Positions 1 to 5,268 of a stretch of 5,628 nt of DNA are shown here, in pieces. A program made the position numbers and the translations under genes. The first letter of the stretch is position 1. Every line of letters starts with the position of its first letter. Where the stretch lies: NCBI GenBank assembly GCA_937917025.1, contig CALFSF010000194.1:1-5628 (forward strand), given 5' to 3'. The notes beneath the pieces are model-generated. The model saw only the letters and a list, made by a program, of their open reading frames with translations, ran no database searches and had not been told where the DNA came from. The stretch is from an uncultured Paraburkholderia sp. GTDB taxonomy: Bacteria > Pseudomonadota > Gammaproteobacteria > Burkholderiales > Burkholderiaceae.

Positions 1-579
1 TGCGCGCAGTATTTCTGCTGGAGCATCGGTGTCTATGGTTTCGTGCTGTGGCTGCCGTCGATCCTGAAGAACGGCTCGACGTTCGGCATGGTGGAAACCG
101 GCTGGCTGTCGGCGCTGCCGTATCTGGCCGCGACGATCGCGATGCTCGCGGCTTCGTGGGCTTCGGATAAACTCGATGCCCGCAAGGCTTTCGTATGGCC
201 GTTCCTGCTGATCGGCGCGATCGCGTTCGCGGCTTCGTACGCGCTCGGCTCGACGCACTTCTGGATCTCGTACGCGCTGCTCGTGATCGCGGGCGCCGCG
301 ATGTACGCGCCGTACGGCCCGTTCTTCGCGATCGTGCCGGAGCTGCTGCCGAAGAACGTCGCGGGGGGCGCGATGGCGTTGATCAACAGCATGGGCGCGC
401 TCGGTTCGTTCGTCGGCTCGTATGTGGTCGGCTATCTGAACGGCGCGACCGGAAAGCCCGCGGCGTCGTATGCGTTCATGAGCGTGGCGCTCGTCGCCGC
501 CGTGATCCTGACGCTCGCCGTCAAGCCGCAATCCGCGCAGGCTGAACACGAGCTTGCCGCACCGCTGCAAGGAAAATGA
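1..579 (+). CDS. MFS transporter of the anion:cation symporter type, C-terminal half (probable 2-ketogluconate permease, KguT-like); 5' end outside window
   Basis: Frame 1 is open from the first base to the TGA at 577-579, giving 192 residues without a start, so this is the C-terminal part of a longer protein. MFS transporters of this type usually have about 430 residues and 12 membrane helices. The visible part has six hydrophobic segments (roughly residues 1-22, 37-58, 67-87, 90-112, 125-146 and 151-173), matching TM7-TM12. After the second segment comes WASDKLDARK, the cytoplasmic loop 8-9 version of the MFS G-x-x-x-D-R/K motif. The stretch YGPFFAIVPELLPKNVAGG followed by ALINSMGALGSFVG is typical of the anion:cation symporter family, which carries sugar acids and aromatic acids. 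The substrate is inferred from context: the next genes are a 2-ketogluconate-type reductase and a PtxS-like regulator, as in the Pseudomonas kgu cluster. The family call is firm; 2-ketogluconate as cargo is moderate. Confidence 0.9.
   Translation, partial: CAQYFCWSIGVYGFVLWLPSILKNGSTFGMVETGWLSALPYLAATIAMLAASWASDKLDARKAFVWPFLLIGAIAFAASYALGSTHFWISYALLVIAGAAMYAPYGPFFAIVPELLPKNVAGGAMALINSMGALGSFVGSYVVGYLNGATGKPAASYAFMSVALVAAVILTLAVKPQSAQAEHELAAPLQGK
569..573 (+). promoter_or_regulatory. Shine-Dalgarno site of the 2-hydroxyacid dehydrogenase gene
   Basis: AAGGA lies 10 bases before the ATG at 584, inside the last codons of the transporter gene. It favours ATG 584 over the in-frame TTG at 554, which has no such site and would add a ten-residue extension unlike the family N-terminus. 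Confidence 0.65.
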
Positions 580-583
580 ATCG

Positions 584-1552
584 ATGAAGAAAAAGATCGT
601 TGCGTACAAATCGCTGCCCGCCGATGTCATCGCGTATCTGCGTGAACACGTGGACGTGGTCGAAGCCGACGCCGCGCAGCACGACGCATTCGTCGCCGCG
701 CTGAAAGACGCCGACGGCGCGATCGGTTCGAGCGTCAGGATCACGCCGGCGATGCTCGACGGCGCAACCCGGCTGAAAGCGCTGGCCACGATTTCGGTCG
801 GCTTCGACAACTTCGACGTCGCGGATCTCACGCGCCGCGGCATCCTGCTCGCGAATACGCCCGACGTGCTGACCGAATCGACGGCCGATACGGTGTTCTC
901 GCTGATCCTGGCGTCGGCGCGGCGCGTCGTCGAACTGGCTGATTACGTGAAGGCCGGCGAGTGGAGGCGCAGCATTGGCGCTGCGCACTTCGGTGTCGAC
1001 GTGCAGGGCAAGACGCTCGGTATCGTCGGACTGGGCCGTATCGGGGGCGCCGTGGCGCGCCGCGCGGCGCTCGGCTTCAATATGCGCGTGCTCTACACGA
1101 ACCGCAGCGCGAACCAGCACGCGGAACAGGCGTACGGCGCCGTGCGCGTCGAACTCGCCGAACTGCTGGCGCAGTCCGACTTCGTCTGCCTGCAGGTGCC
1201 GCTCACGAAGGAAACGCATCACCTGATCGGCGCGGCCGAACTCAAGGCGATGAAAAAGAGCGCGATTCTCATCAACGCGTCGCGCGGCCAGACCGTCGAC
1301 GAAGCCGCGCTCATCGACGCGCTCAAGTCCGGCACGATTCACGGCGCCGGTCTCGACGTCTTCGAACACGAGCCGGTCGCGGTGGATTCGCCGCTGCTGT
1401 CGATGAAGAACGTCGTCGCGCTGCCGCACATCGGTTCGGCGACGCACGAAACGCGCCATGCGATGGCGCGCTGCGCGGCGGAAAACCTCGTTGCCGCGCT
1501 CGACGGCACGTTGCGCACGAACATCGTCAACCGCGAAGTGCTGGGCGCATGA
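584..1552 (+). CDS. ghrB: GhrB/TkrA-type D-isomer 2-hydroxyacid dehydrogenase, probable 2-ketogluconate or 2-keto-6-phosphogluconate reductase (KguD role)
   Basis: This 322-residue protein has the normal length and architecture of the D-isomer-specific 2-hydroxyacid dehydrogenases. A split catalytic domain (about 1-100 and 285-322) surrounds an NAD(P)-binding Rossmann domain. The nucleotide-binding G-x-G-x-x-G is at 149-154 (GLGRIG). The catalytic triad is visible as Arg234 in NASRG, Glu263 in DVFEHEP and His282 in PHIGSATHETR. The segment TISVGFDNFDV (69-79) and the closing PHIGSATHET closely match E. coli GhrB, which reduces glyoxylate, hydroxypyruvate and 2-ketogluconate. Between a sugar-acid permease (4-base gap) and a PtxS-like repressor (4-base overlap), its likely job is reduction of 2-ketogluconate, or of its 6-phosphate as in Pseudomonas KguD, to (6-phospho)gluconate in the cytoplasm. 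The symbol reflects sequence resemblance; kguD or tkrA may suit the operon better. General glyoxylate/hydroxypyruvate reductase activity is the alternative. Confidence 0.95.
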   Translation: MKKKIVAYKSLPADVIAYLREHVDVVEADAAQHDAFVAALKDADGAIGSSVRITPAMLDGATRLKALATISVGFDNFDVADLTRRGILLANTPDVLTESTADTVFSLILASARRVVELADYVKAGEWRRSIGAAHFGVDVQGKTLGIVGLGRIGGAVARRAALGFNMRVLYTNRSANQHAEQAYGAVRVELAELLAQSDFVCLQVPLTKETHHLIGAAELKAMKKSAILINASRGQTVDEAALIDALKSGTIHGAGLDVFEHEPVAVDSPLLSMKNVVALPHIGSATHETRHAMARCAAENLVAALDGTLRTNIVNREVLGA

Positions 1553-2595
1553 GCACACCGGTTCGCGCGACGGCGCCGCGCCGCGCGACGATCAGCGACG
1601 TCGCGCGCGAGGCGGGCACCGGCAAGACCAGCATCTCGCGCTACCTGAACGGCGAGATCAACGTGCTGTCGCCGGAATTGCGCGCGCGCATCGAAGCCGC
1701 GATCGCACGCCTCGACTATCAGCCGAACCAGATGGCGCGCGGTCTCAAGCGCGGACGCAACCGGCTGATCGGCATGCTGGTCGCCGATCTCACCAATCCG
1801 TACACGATCGAAGTGCTGCAGGGCGTCGAAGCCGCGTGCCACGCGCTCGGCTACATGCCGATGATCTGTCACGCGGCGAACGAAGTCGAAATGGAGCGCC
1901 GCTTCCTCGCGCTGCTGACCACGTATCGCGTGGAGGGCGTGATCGTCAATGCCCTCGGCGTGGGCGAGGAAATGCTGCGGCCGCTGGGTGGCGGCGGCAT
2001 TCCGGCCGTGCTGGTCGACCGCAGCGTCGACGGGCTCGACGCCGACATGGTCGGCCTCGACAACACAGCGGCCGCGCAACTGGGCACCCGGCACCTGCTC
2101 GAACGCGGCTTCGACGAAATCTGTTTCATCGTGCAGCCGTTCGACAATATCAGTTCGCGCCGCCAGCGCGAGGCGGCGTTCGGCGATGTGATGCGCGGCG
2201 CGCGTGGCGCGCACGGCCTGACGGTCGTACTCGATCTCGGCGATGAAGCCGCCGTCCAGCGCGCGCTCGCCGCGCTCGACCATGCCGTCGATGCGGCCGC
2301 TGCGGCCGGCCGTCGCATCGCGTGGTTCACGGCGAATGCGCCGGTGGCGCTGCGGATCGCGCTGCACCTGAAGTCGCGCTACGGCGCGCACTGGCAGGAG
2401 CGCGTCGCGCTGCTTTCCTTCGACGATCCGGACTGGGCCGAACTGGCCGGCATCTCGACGATCCGCCAGCCTACTTATGACATCGGCTACCGTGCGCTCG
2501 AGTTCCTGAGCCAGCGTATCGACGGCGCGACCGAGGCCGCGCGGAACTGCCTGCTGGCGGGCGAACTGATCGTGCGCGGGTCAACCGGGCGCTGA
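1549..2595 (+). CDS. ptxS: LacI-family transcriptional regulator, PtxS-like (2-ketogluconate operon repressor)
   Basis: The 348-residue protein has the LacI/GalR layout. An N-terminal helix-turn-helix occupies about residues 14-35 (TISDVAREAGTGKTSISRYLNG), followed by the hinge helix around 58-68 (QPNQMARGLKR). A periplasmic-binding-protein-like effector domain starts at about 73 (LIGMLVADLTNPY). Family landmarks include VEGVIVNALG (128-137), VLVDRS (154-159), VGLDN (168-172) and LLSFDDPDW (288-295). The recognition helix reads GTGKTSISRYLN where most LacI proteins have GVSxxTVSRVLN. The ATG overlaps the dehydrogenase stop as ATGA and has no strong ribosome site, so it is probably translated by coupling. 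Context suggests a repressor released by 2-ketogluconate, as known for PtxS. Its operator would be at the operon promoter outside the window. The LacI call is firm; PtxS orthology and ligand are moderate. A gluconate or KdgR-like specificity is possible. Confidence 0.93.
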   Translation: MSTPVRATAPRRATISDVAREAGTGKTSISRYLNGEINVLSPELRARIEAAIARLDYQPNQMARGLKRGRNRLIGMLVADLTNPYTIEVLQGVEAACHALGYMPMICHAANEVEMERRFLALLTTYRVEGVIVNALGVGEEMLRPLGGGGIPAVLVDRSVDGLDADMVGLDNTAAAQLGTRHLLERGFDEICFIVQPFDNISSRRQREAAFGDVMRGARGAHGLTVVLDLGDEAAVQRALAALDHAVDAAAAAGRRIAWFTANAPVALRIALHLKSRYGAHWQERVALLSFDDPDWAELAGISTIRQPTYDIGYRALEFLSQRIDGATEAARNCLLAGELIVRGSTGR

Positions 2596-2605
2596 TCTGC
2601 GATCA
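2593..2605. repeat. Short 13-base palindrome at the regulator stop codon
   Basis: TGATC TGC GATCA has perfect 5-base arms around a 3-base centre. The left arm contains the stop codon of the LacI-type gene. It is short enough to be chance, but it sits directly before a stronger hairpin in the 60-base gap and could be part of the transcript 3' structure or a protein site. Confidence 0.3.
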
Positions 2606-2614
2606 TGCGGTCTG

Positions 2615-2637
2615 CGGCGCGCAGCGGGTGCGCGCCG
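2615..2637 (+). terminator. GC-rich hairpin between the regulator and the membrane protease gene; possible weak terminator
   Basis: CGGCGCGCA and TGCGCGCCG form a perfect 9-base-pair stem around a GCGGG loop. It begins 20 bases after the stop of the LacI-type gene and ends 8 bases before the AAGGA of the next gene. The following bases (GTTATCGC) are not a T-tract, so efficient factor-independent termination is doubtful. It could attenuate read-through, stabilise the upstream mRNA, or influence access to the downstream ribosome site. The stem is seen directly; the role is inferred. Confidence 0.35.
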
Positions 2638-2645
2638 GTTATCGC

Positions 2646-2650
2646 AAGGA
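2646..2650 (+). promoter_or_regulatory. Shine-Dalgarno site fixing the start of the YhfC-type protease gene
   Basis: AAGGA is 5 bases before the ATG at 2656. The same frame is open further back to an ATG at 2605, but that start lies upstream of the hairpin, has no ribosome site, and would add 17 polar residues ahead of the first membrane helix. The site therefore decides for 2656. Confidence 0.7.
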
Positions 2651-2655
2651 AGCCC

Positions 2656-3486
2656 ATGGTCGTAGCACCGCTCACCCTCACATGCCTCGCGCTCGCGACG
2701 CTCTTTGTCGCCGCTTTACCGATCCTGCTGTACCGCCGCTATCGCACGCCGCTTGCGCTCGAGCGCCGCGACGCGATCGCCGGCATGGCGGCCTTCGCGT
2801 TCTTCGCGATGGTGATCGAGCGCGCGCTGAACGCGTTCGTGCTGCAGCAGAACGAAGCCACGGCGGCGCTGCTGTCGAATCCGGTGATGTTCGTGATCTA
2901 CGGCGCGTTCGCTGCCGGCATCTGCGAGGAAACCGGGCGTTTCATCGCGATGCGCCTGCTGCTCAAGCGTGCGTTGAAGAAAGGCTCGCCGTCGGCGGGT
3001 ACGAATGCCACCGCGCTGTCGTACGGGATCGGTCACGGCGGCGCCGAGGCGTGGCTTGTCGGCGTGCTGGTGCAGATTCAGTGGATCGTGTTCGCCGTCT
3101 TCGAAAACCGCGGTGAACTCGCGTCGCACCTGTCGAACCTGCCGCCCGAATCGATGATGCGCATCCATCTGGTGCTCGCGAGCCTGTCGCCCGCGACGGC
3201 GGGGATTTTCGCGGTCGAACGCGTGGCGGCGCTCGTGTTCCAGATCGCGTTGTCGGTGCTGATGTGGCGCGGCGTGCGGGCAGGGTGGAAGGCGATCCTG
3301 CCGCTCGCGATCGTCGCGCACGCGGCGGTCGATCTGCCGGCCGCGCTGTTCCAGGCGCGTCTGCTGCCGCTTGTCGCGGTCGACGGCGTCTACGTGGTCG
3401 TGGCGCTCGGCGTGGCGACCATGCTGGTCAGGCTGTTCCGCCGCCCGTCGCATCCTGTTCAATCCACTGAAACCTTTGGCCAATAA
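2656..3486 (+). CDS. YhfC-family putative intramembrane metalloprotease (multi-pass membrane protein)
   Basis: A 276-residue, strongly hydrophobic protein with about seven membrane segments (roughly 3-25, 41-62, 75-92, 122-148, 172-200, 212-234 and 237-260). Likely active-site residues lie in or near the helices: E91-E92-x-x-R95 (CEETGRFIAMR), then GIGHGGAE (124-131, with His127 and Glu131), and a late HAAVD (222-226). This order of EExxR, HGGxE and H-x-x-x-D is what I recall for the YhfC family, which belongs to the wider CPBP/PrsW-like group of intramembrane proteases. Substrates are unknown for most members. The gene follows a hairpin 60 bases after the regulator operon, and its stop is 2 bases before the next start, so it is probably co-transcribed with the small gene behind it. 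I see no clear promoter of its own; read-through from the sugar-acid operon is possible. Proteolytic activity is inferred from motifs only. Confidence 0.88.
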   Translation: MVVAPLTLTCLALATLFVAALPILLYRRYRTPLALERRDAIAGMAAFAFFAMVIERALNAFVLQQNEATAALLSNPVMFVIYGAFAAGICEETGRFIAMRLLLKRALKKGSPSAGTNATALSYGIGHGGAEAWLVGVLVQIQWIVFAVFENRGELASHLSNLPPESMMRIHLVLASLSPATAGIFAVERVAALVFQIALSVLMWRGVRAGWKAILPLAIVAHAAVDLPAALFQARLLPLVAVDGVYVVVALGVATMLVRLFRRPSHPVQSTETFGQ

Positions 3487-3488
3487 CG

Positions 3489-3860
3489 ATGACGATGGAA
3501 GCTTGGCAATACGAGTGCGCCAGCCCCGATTTCGAGCAACTGGCGCGCGTCATCAGCGACCTGTTCCCCGAGCAGACCCAGTTCATCGAGCGTCCCGCCG
3601 ACGACGGCACGCCGGTGCTGACCGTCCTCTGGGTCGCGATGCGCTTCGGTTCGACCGCGCGGCGCATCACGATGAGCATCGTGATCGCGCCGGCCGCGCT
3701 CGCGCGCTTTCGTGCGACGCCGGCGCGTCTGCGGGACCGCAGCTTCGCGGTATTGCGCGCGTATGTGGAAGCGACGCTCGGTTCGCTCGAGGAAATGTAC
3801 GCGAACGGCGAGGCCGTGCCGCGTGAGATCACCGTCGATCTGGACGAAGCGTTCGCGTGA
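3489..3860 (+). CDS. Small conserved-looking soluble protein of unknown function, coupled to the YhfC-type protease gene
   Basis: The product has 123 residues with no signal peptide or membrane segment. Its composition suggests an alpha/beta fold. An N-terminal helix (about 13-25, DFEQLARVISDLF) is followed by beta-like stretches (TPVLTVLWVAMRF at 41-53 and RRITMSIVIAP at 59-69), a basic helix (72-97, rich in Arg and Ala), and an acidic end (ITVDLDEAFA). I do not recognise catalytic motifs. It vaguely recalls a small uncharacterised protein family seen in Burkholderia (possibly DUF3022), which I cannot verify. The start ATG is 2 bases after the protease stop and there is no clear ribosome site, so translational coupling is likely; a second ATG at 3495 is an alternative start. 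Codon use matches its neighbours and the frame is clean, so it is a real gene. Its role, perhaps linked to the protease, is unknown. Confidence 0.82.
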   Translation: MTMEAWQYECASPDFEQLARVISDLFPEQTQFIERPADDGTPVLTVLWVAMRFGSTARRITMSIVIAPAALARFRATPARLRDRSFAVLRAYVEATLGSLEEMYANGEAVPREITVDLDEAFA

Positions 3861-3867
3861 CGGGCTG

Positions 3868-3897
3868 AACGCCGGCGCTGGCGTCCTGGCCGGCGTT
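3868..3897. terminator. Inverted repeat between convergent genes, possible bidirectional terminator
   Basis: AACGCCGGC (3868-3876) and GCCGGCGTT (3889-3897) form a perfect 9-base-pair stem with a 12-base loop. It fills the 35-base gap between the plus-strand small gene (stop at 3860) and the minus-strand PGDYG gene. Its right arm enters that gene's TAA stop codon (3896-3898). Position between convergent genes supports a shared terminator. There is no long T-run on either side, so strength is uncertain. Confidence 0.5.
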
Positions 3898-4333
3898 AAT
3901 CGGCGCGGCGGTAAACCTTCGCGAAGCGGGCGGCCTGAACGACGCCATAGTCGCCCGGCGCGTATTGCATGATCCAGTCGCCGGCAGTGCCGTGCAGCAC
4001 GTCGCTGCCTGCCGCCGAGCGCGCCATCGAGAACGGCGCATCCATCCGTTTTGCCAGCACGACGGCCGGCCGGTTGCGATACGCGCCTGCGTTGCCGTGC
4101 GCGCGGGATGCATCGGCGGGCAGGTATTTCGCATCGAAGCGTTCGCGCGAAACGACCCACCGGTCGCCCGTCGAACCGGTGATCAGCGCGTCGCCCCGCG
4201 TGTAACGGTTCGGGCCTTCGAGGCTCATCAGCTCGCCGTCGCCCGGCGCGAATTCGACGATGACGGTTTCGTCCTTGACGTAGCGTTGCGCGGCGGGATC
4301 GGTACGCAGGTCGATATTCTTCAGTTCGATCAT
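3896..4333 (-). CDS. PGDYG domain-containing protein
   Basis: A 145-residue soluble protein with no signal peptide. Near the C-terminus it carries the signature APGDYGVV (125-132) followed by ARFAKVYRRAD (135-145), which matches the motif of the small PGDYG family (Phe and Tyr spaced after PGDYG). That family has no firmly established function. The first half carries a similar pattern: ALITGSTGDRWVVS (49-62), then RFDAKYLPAD (65-74). It resembles DVLHGTAGDWIMQ (111-123) and RFAKVYRRAD in the second half, suggesting an internal duplication in which only the second copy has the full PGDYG. The start ATG at 4333-4331 has only a weak purine stretch before it. The gene lies downstream of, and in the same direction as, the Spy-like gene but beyond its terminator, so a separate promoter in about 4340-4455 is expected; I could not identify a convincing one. 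Confidence 0.85.
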   Translation of the reverse strand: MIELKNIDLRTDPAAQRYVKDETVIVEFAPGDGELMSLEGPNRYTRGDALITGSTGDRWVVSRERFDAKYLPADASRAHGNAGAYRNRPAVVLAKRMDAPFSMARSAAGSDVLHGTAGDWIMQYAPGDYGVVQAARFAKVYRRAD

Positions 4334-4446
4334 GACTTCAGGTCGCCGTGAGGCGGGTAAGGATGCGCGGGTTGCAAGGCCGCAAGGGTAGCGCGAAAGC
4401 CGTCCGCGCGCATCCGTGGCACCCCGAGCCGGGCGCCTCGACCATA

Positions 4447-4487
4447 GGCCGGAAACAACAACGCCCGCGATAAAACGCGGGCGTTGT
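4447..4487 (-). terminator. Rho-independent terminator of the Spy-like gene
   Basis: Bases 4458-4469 and 4476-4487 are perfect complements, giving a 12-base-pair GC-rich stem with a 6-base loop (TTTTAT read on the minus strand). On the minus strand the stem is followed by TGTTTCC, a moderate T-rich tail. It begins 46 bases after the Spy-like stop codon and precedes the PGDYG gene in the same direction. On the plus strand no T-run follows, so it is oriented for minus-strand transcripts. Confidence 0.8.
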
Positions 4488-4506
4488 CACGGCTATCGAG
4501 GCCTGC

Positions 4507-4523
4507 CTGACGGACACCGTCAG
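4507..4523. repeat. Small perfect hairpin just after the Spy-like stop
   Basis: CTGACGG ACA CCGTCAG has perfect 7-base arms around a 3-base loop. It lies between the stop codon of the Spy-like gene (4534) and its main terminator (4458-4487). It could protect the mRNA 3' end or be a protein site; no T-run adjoins it, so it is not itself a convincing terminator. Confidence 0.4.
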
Positions 4524-4533
4524 ACGCGCAGCC

Positions 4534-5034
4534 TTACGGCTTGACGGTTTCGTCTGCCGGGGCGGCCTTTTTCTTGCCCTTGCCACTGTGCTTGTGATGG
4601 CCTTCCGCACGCGACGGATGACGGAACGTCGTATCAGCCAGTTTCTTCTGATCCGGCGAAAAGCTCGTGTAGAGCGGCTCGAACGCGTCCAGCAGTTTCT
4701 TCGTGCCGTCCGCATGCGCGGTCGCGATCGCCGAATACTGCTTCATGTCGTCGAGGGCCGACTGGTCCTTATCCGCCATGCGCTGCTCATACAGACCGGC
4801 CATCGTTTCGCCGTTGGTGCGCATGACGTCGGCGAACGCCTTCCACTGCGGTTCCTGCTGCGGCGTGATTTTCAGCTGCGTGTGCAGATACGTGATGCGC
4901 TGTTCGACGCGCTGTTCGTAATGTGCCGCGCCCGAGGCAGGCGCGGGTGCCGCCGCCGATGCAGGGGCCGCGGTTTGCGCGAATGCGCCGCTCATTGCCA
5001 GCGCGGAGGCGAGAATAACGAGAGTTTTTTTCAT
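4534..5034 (-). CDS. Secreted Spy/CpxP-like LTXXQ-motif protein (putative periplasmic chaperone or metal-stress protein)
   Basis: A 166-residue protein beginning with a classic Sec signal peptide: MKK, a hydrophobic core, and cleavage expected after AFA at residue 19. An Ala/Pro-rich linker (20-37) leads to a helical domain. The domain contains two LTXXQ-like repeats, LKITPQQEPQWKAF (54-67) and FSPDQKKLAD (125-134), the hallmark of the Spy/CpxP superfamily. Spy and CpxP are periplasmic proteins: Spy is an ATP-independent chaperone and CpxP damps the Cpx envelope-stress pathway. Related members respond to metals. Mature length is near the usual 140-150 residues. The C-terminus (141-166) is an unusual low-complexity tail rich in His and Lys, then DETVKP. 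ATG 5034 is chosen because of the AGGAG 5 bases upstream and the signal peptide; a longer in-frame start at 5157 would bury the signal. Family call is good; exact role and inducer are unknown. Confidence 0.9.
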   Translation of the reverse strand: MKKTLVILASALAMSGAFAQTAAPASAAAPAPASGAAHYEQRVEQRITYLHTQLKITPQQEPQWKAFADVMRTNGETMAGLYEQRMADKDQSALDDMKQYSAIATAHADGTKKLLDAFEPLYTSFSPDQKKLADTTFRHPSRAEGHHKHSGKGKKKAAPADETVKP

Positions 5035-5039
5035 CGAGG

Positions 5040-5044
5040 CTCCT
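5040..5044 (-). promoter_or_regulatory. Shine-Dalgarno site fixing the start of the Spy-like gene
   Basis: On the minus strand AGGAG (plus-strand CTCCT) lies 5 bases before the ATG at 5034-5032. It is a strong match to the ribosome anti-SD and places the signal peptide at the very N-terminus. Confidence 0.75.
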
Positions 5045-5064
5045 GATGTCCGTTCGTGTCGGGC

Positions 5065-5105
5065 CGAAGCGCCGTGTGCCCCGCGGGCTTTCCCTGCGCG
5101 CTTCG
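5065..5105. repeat. Inverted repeat in the leader of the Spy-like gene
   Basis: CGAAGCGC (5065-5072) and GCGCTTCG (5098-5105) are perfect 8-base complements separated by 25 bases. The spacer can form an inner 4-base-pair hairpin GCCC CGC GGGC (5078-5088). It lies 21 bases upstream of the AGGAG of the Spy-like gene, probably within its 5' untranslated region. In such GC-rich sequence this may be chance; a leader structure is possible. Confidence 0.3.
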
Positions 5106-5235
5106 CCGTGGGCGCTATTAGTATCACGATATCCGTGTCGTCCGCCCGCTTTGCCACAACTCCTTACAACCGAAACGAACCGGAAATAGCCCGGGGACAG
5201 ATTCGCCGGTATGGCGATCTTCATTTTGCAGGCGC

Positions 5236-5268
5236 TTTACATGCTACCGCGCGACGGCAGGTGATAAT
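5236..5268 (+). promoter_or_regulatory. Weak candidate sigma-70 promoter for the Lrp-type gene
   Basis: GATAAT at 5263-5268 matches five of six bases of the -10 consensus and lies 67 bases before the Lrp-type ATG. TTTACA at 5236-5241 matches five of six of the -35 consensus. The spacing between them is 21 bases, longer than the usual 16-18, so the pair as written is poor; the -10 may work with a different upstream element or an activator. Confidence 0.25.

Noticed and set aside
961..1548. Upstream extension of the LacI-type gene frame into the dehydrogenase gene
   Set aside because: The extension is an Arg-rich shadow of the dehydrogenase. The helix-turn-helix begins right after the ATG at 1549, which is the normal place in this family.
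521..1558. Long minus-strand open frame opposite the dehydrogenase gene
   Set aside because: Its translation is Arg-, Glu- and Ala-rich low-complexity sequence with no domain, typical of an antisense shadow in GC-rich DNA. The plus strand has a complete enzyme with all catalytic residues.
2929..2943. GAAAC CGGGC GTTTC, an imperfect palindrome resembling a PtxS/LacI-type operator downstream of the regulator gene
   Set aside because: It lies inside the protease coding region and encodes its conserved EETGRF motif, so codon constraint explains it. It also has a longer centre than the known PtxS palindrome.
3459..4160. Minus-strand open frame across the end of the protease gene, the small gene and the PGDYG gene
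   Set aside because: Composition is Arg-rich without any domain, and it overlaps three better-supported genes in other frames.
4588..5046. Plus-strand open frame opposite the Spy-like gene
   Set aside because: Arg-rich shadow translation. The minus strand encodes a signal peptide and LTXXQ motifs with a good ribosome site and terminator.
5035..5157. N-terminal extension of the Spy-like protein to an ATG at 5157
   Set aside because: It would place 41 polar residues ahead of a textbook signal peptide, and the strong AGGAG lies just before the internal ATG at 5034.
5211..5264. Short ORF (17 codons, starting MAIFILQALYML) before the Lrp-type gene, considered as a leader peptide
   Set aside because: No ribosome site, no run of regulatory codons, and it ends well upstream without overlapping a terminator-antiterminator structure. 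It also overlaps the candidate promoter elements.
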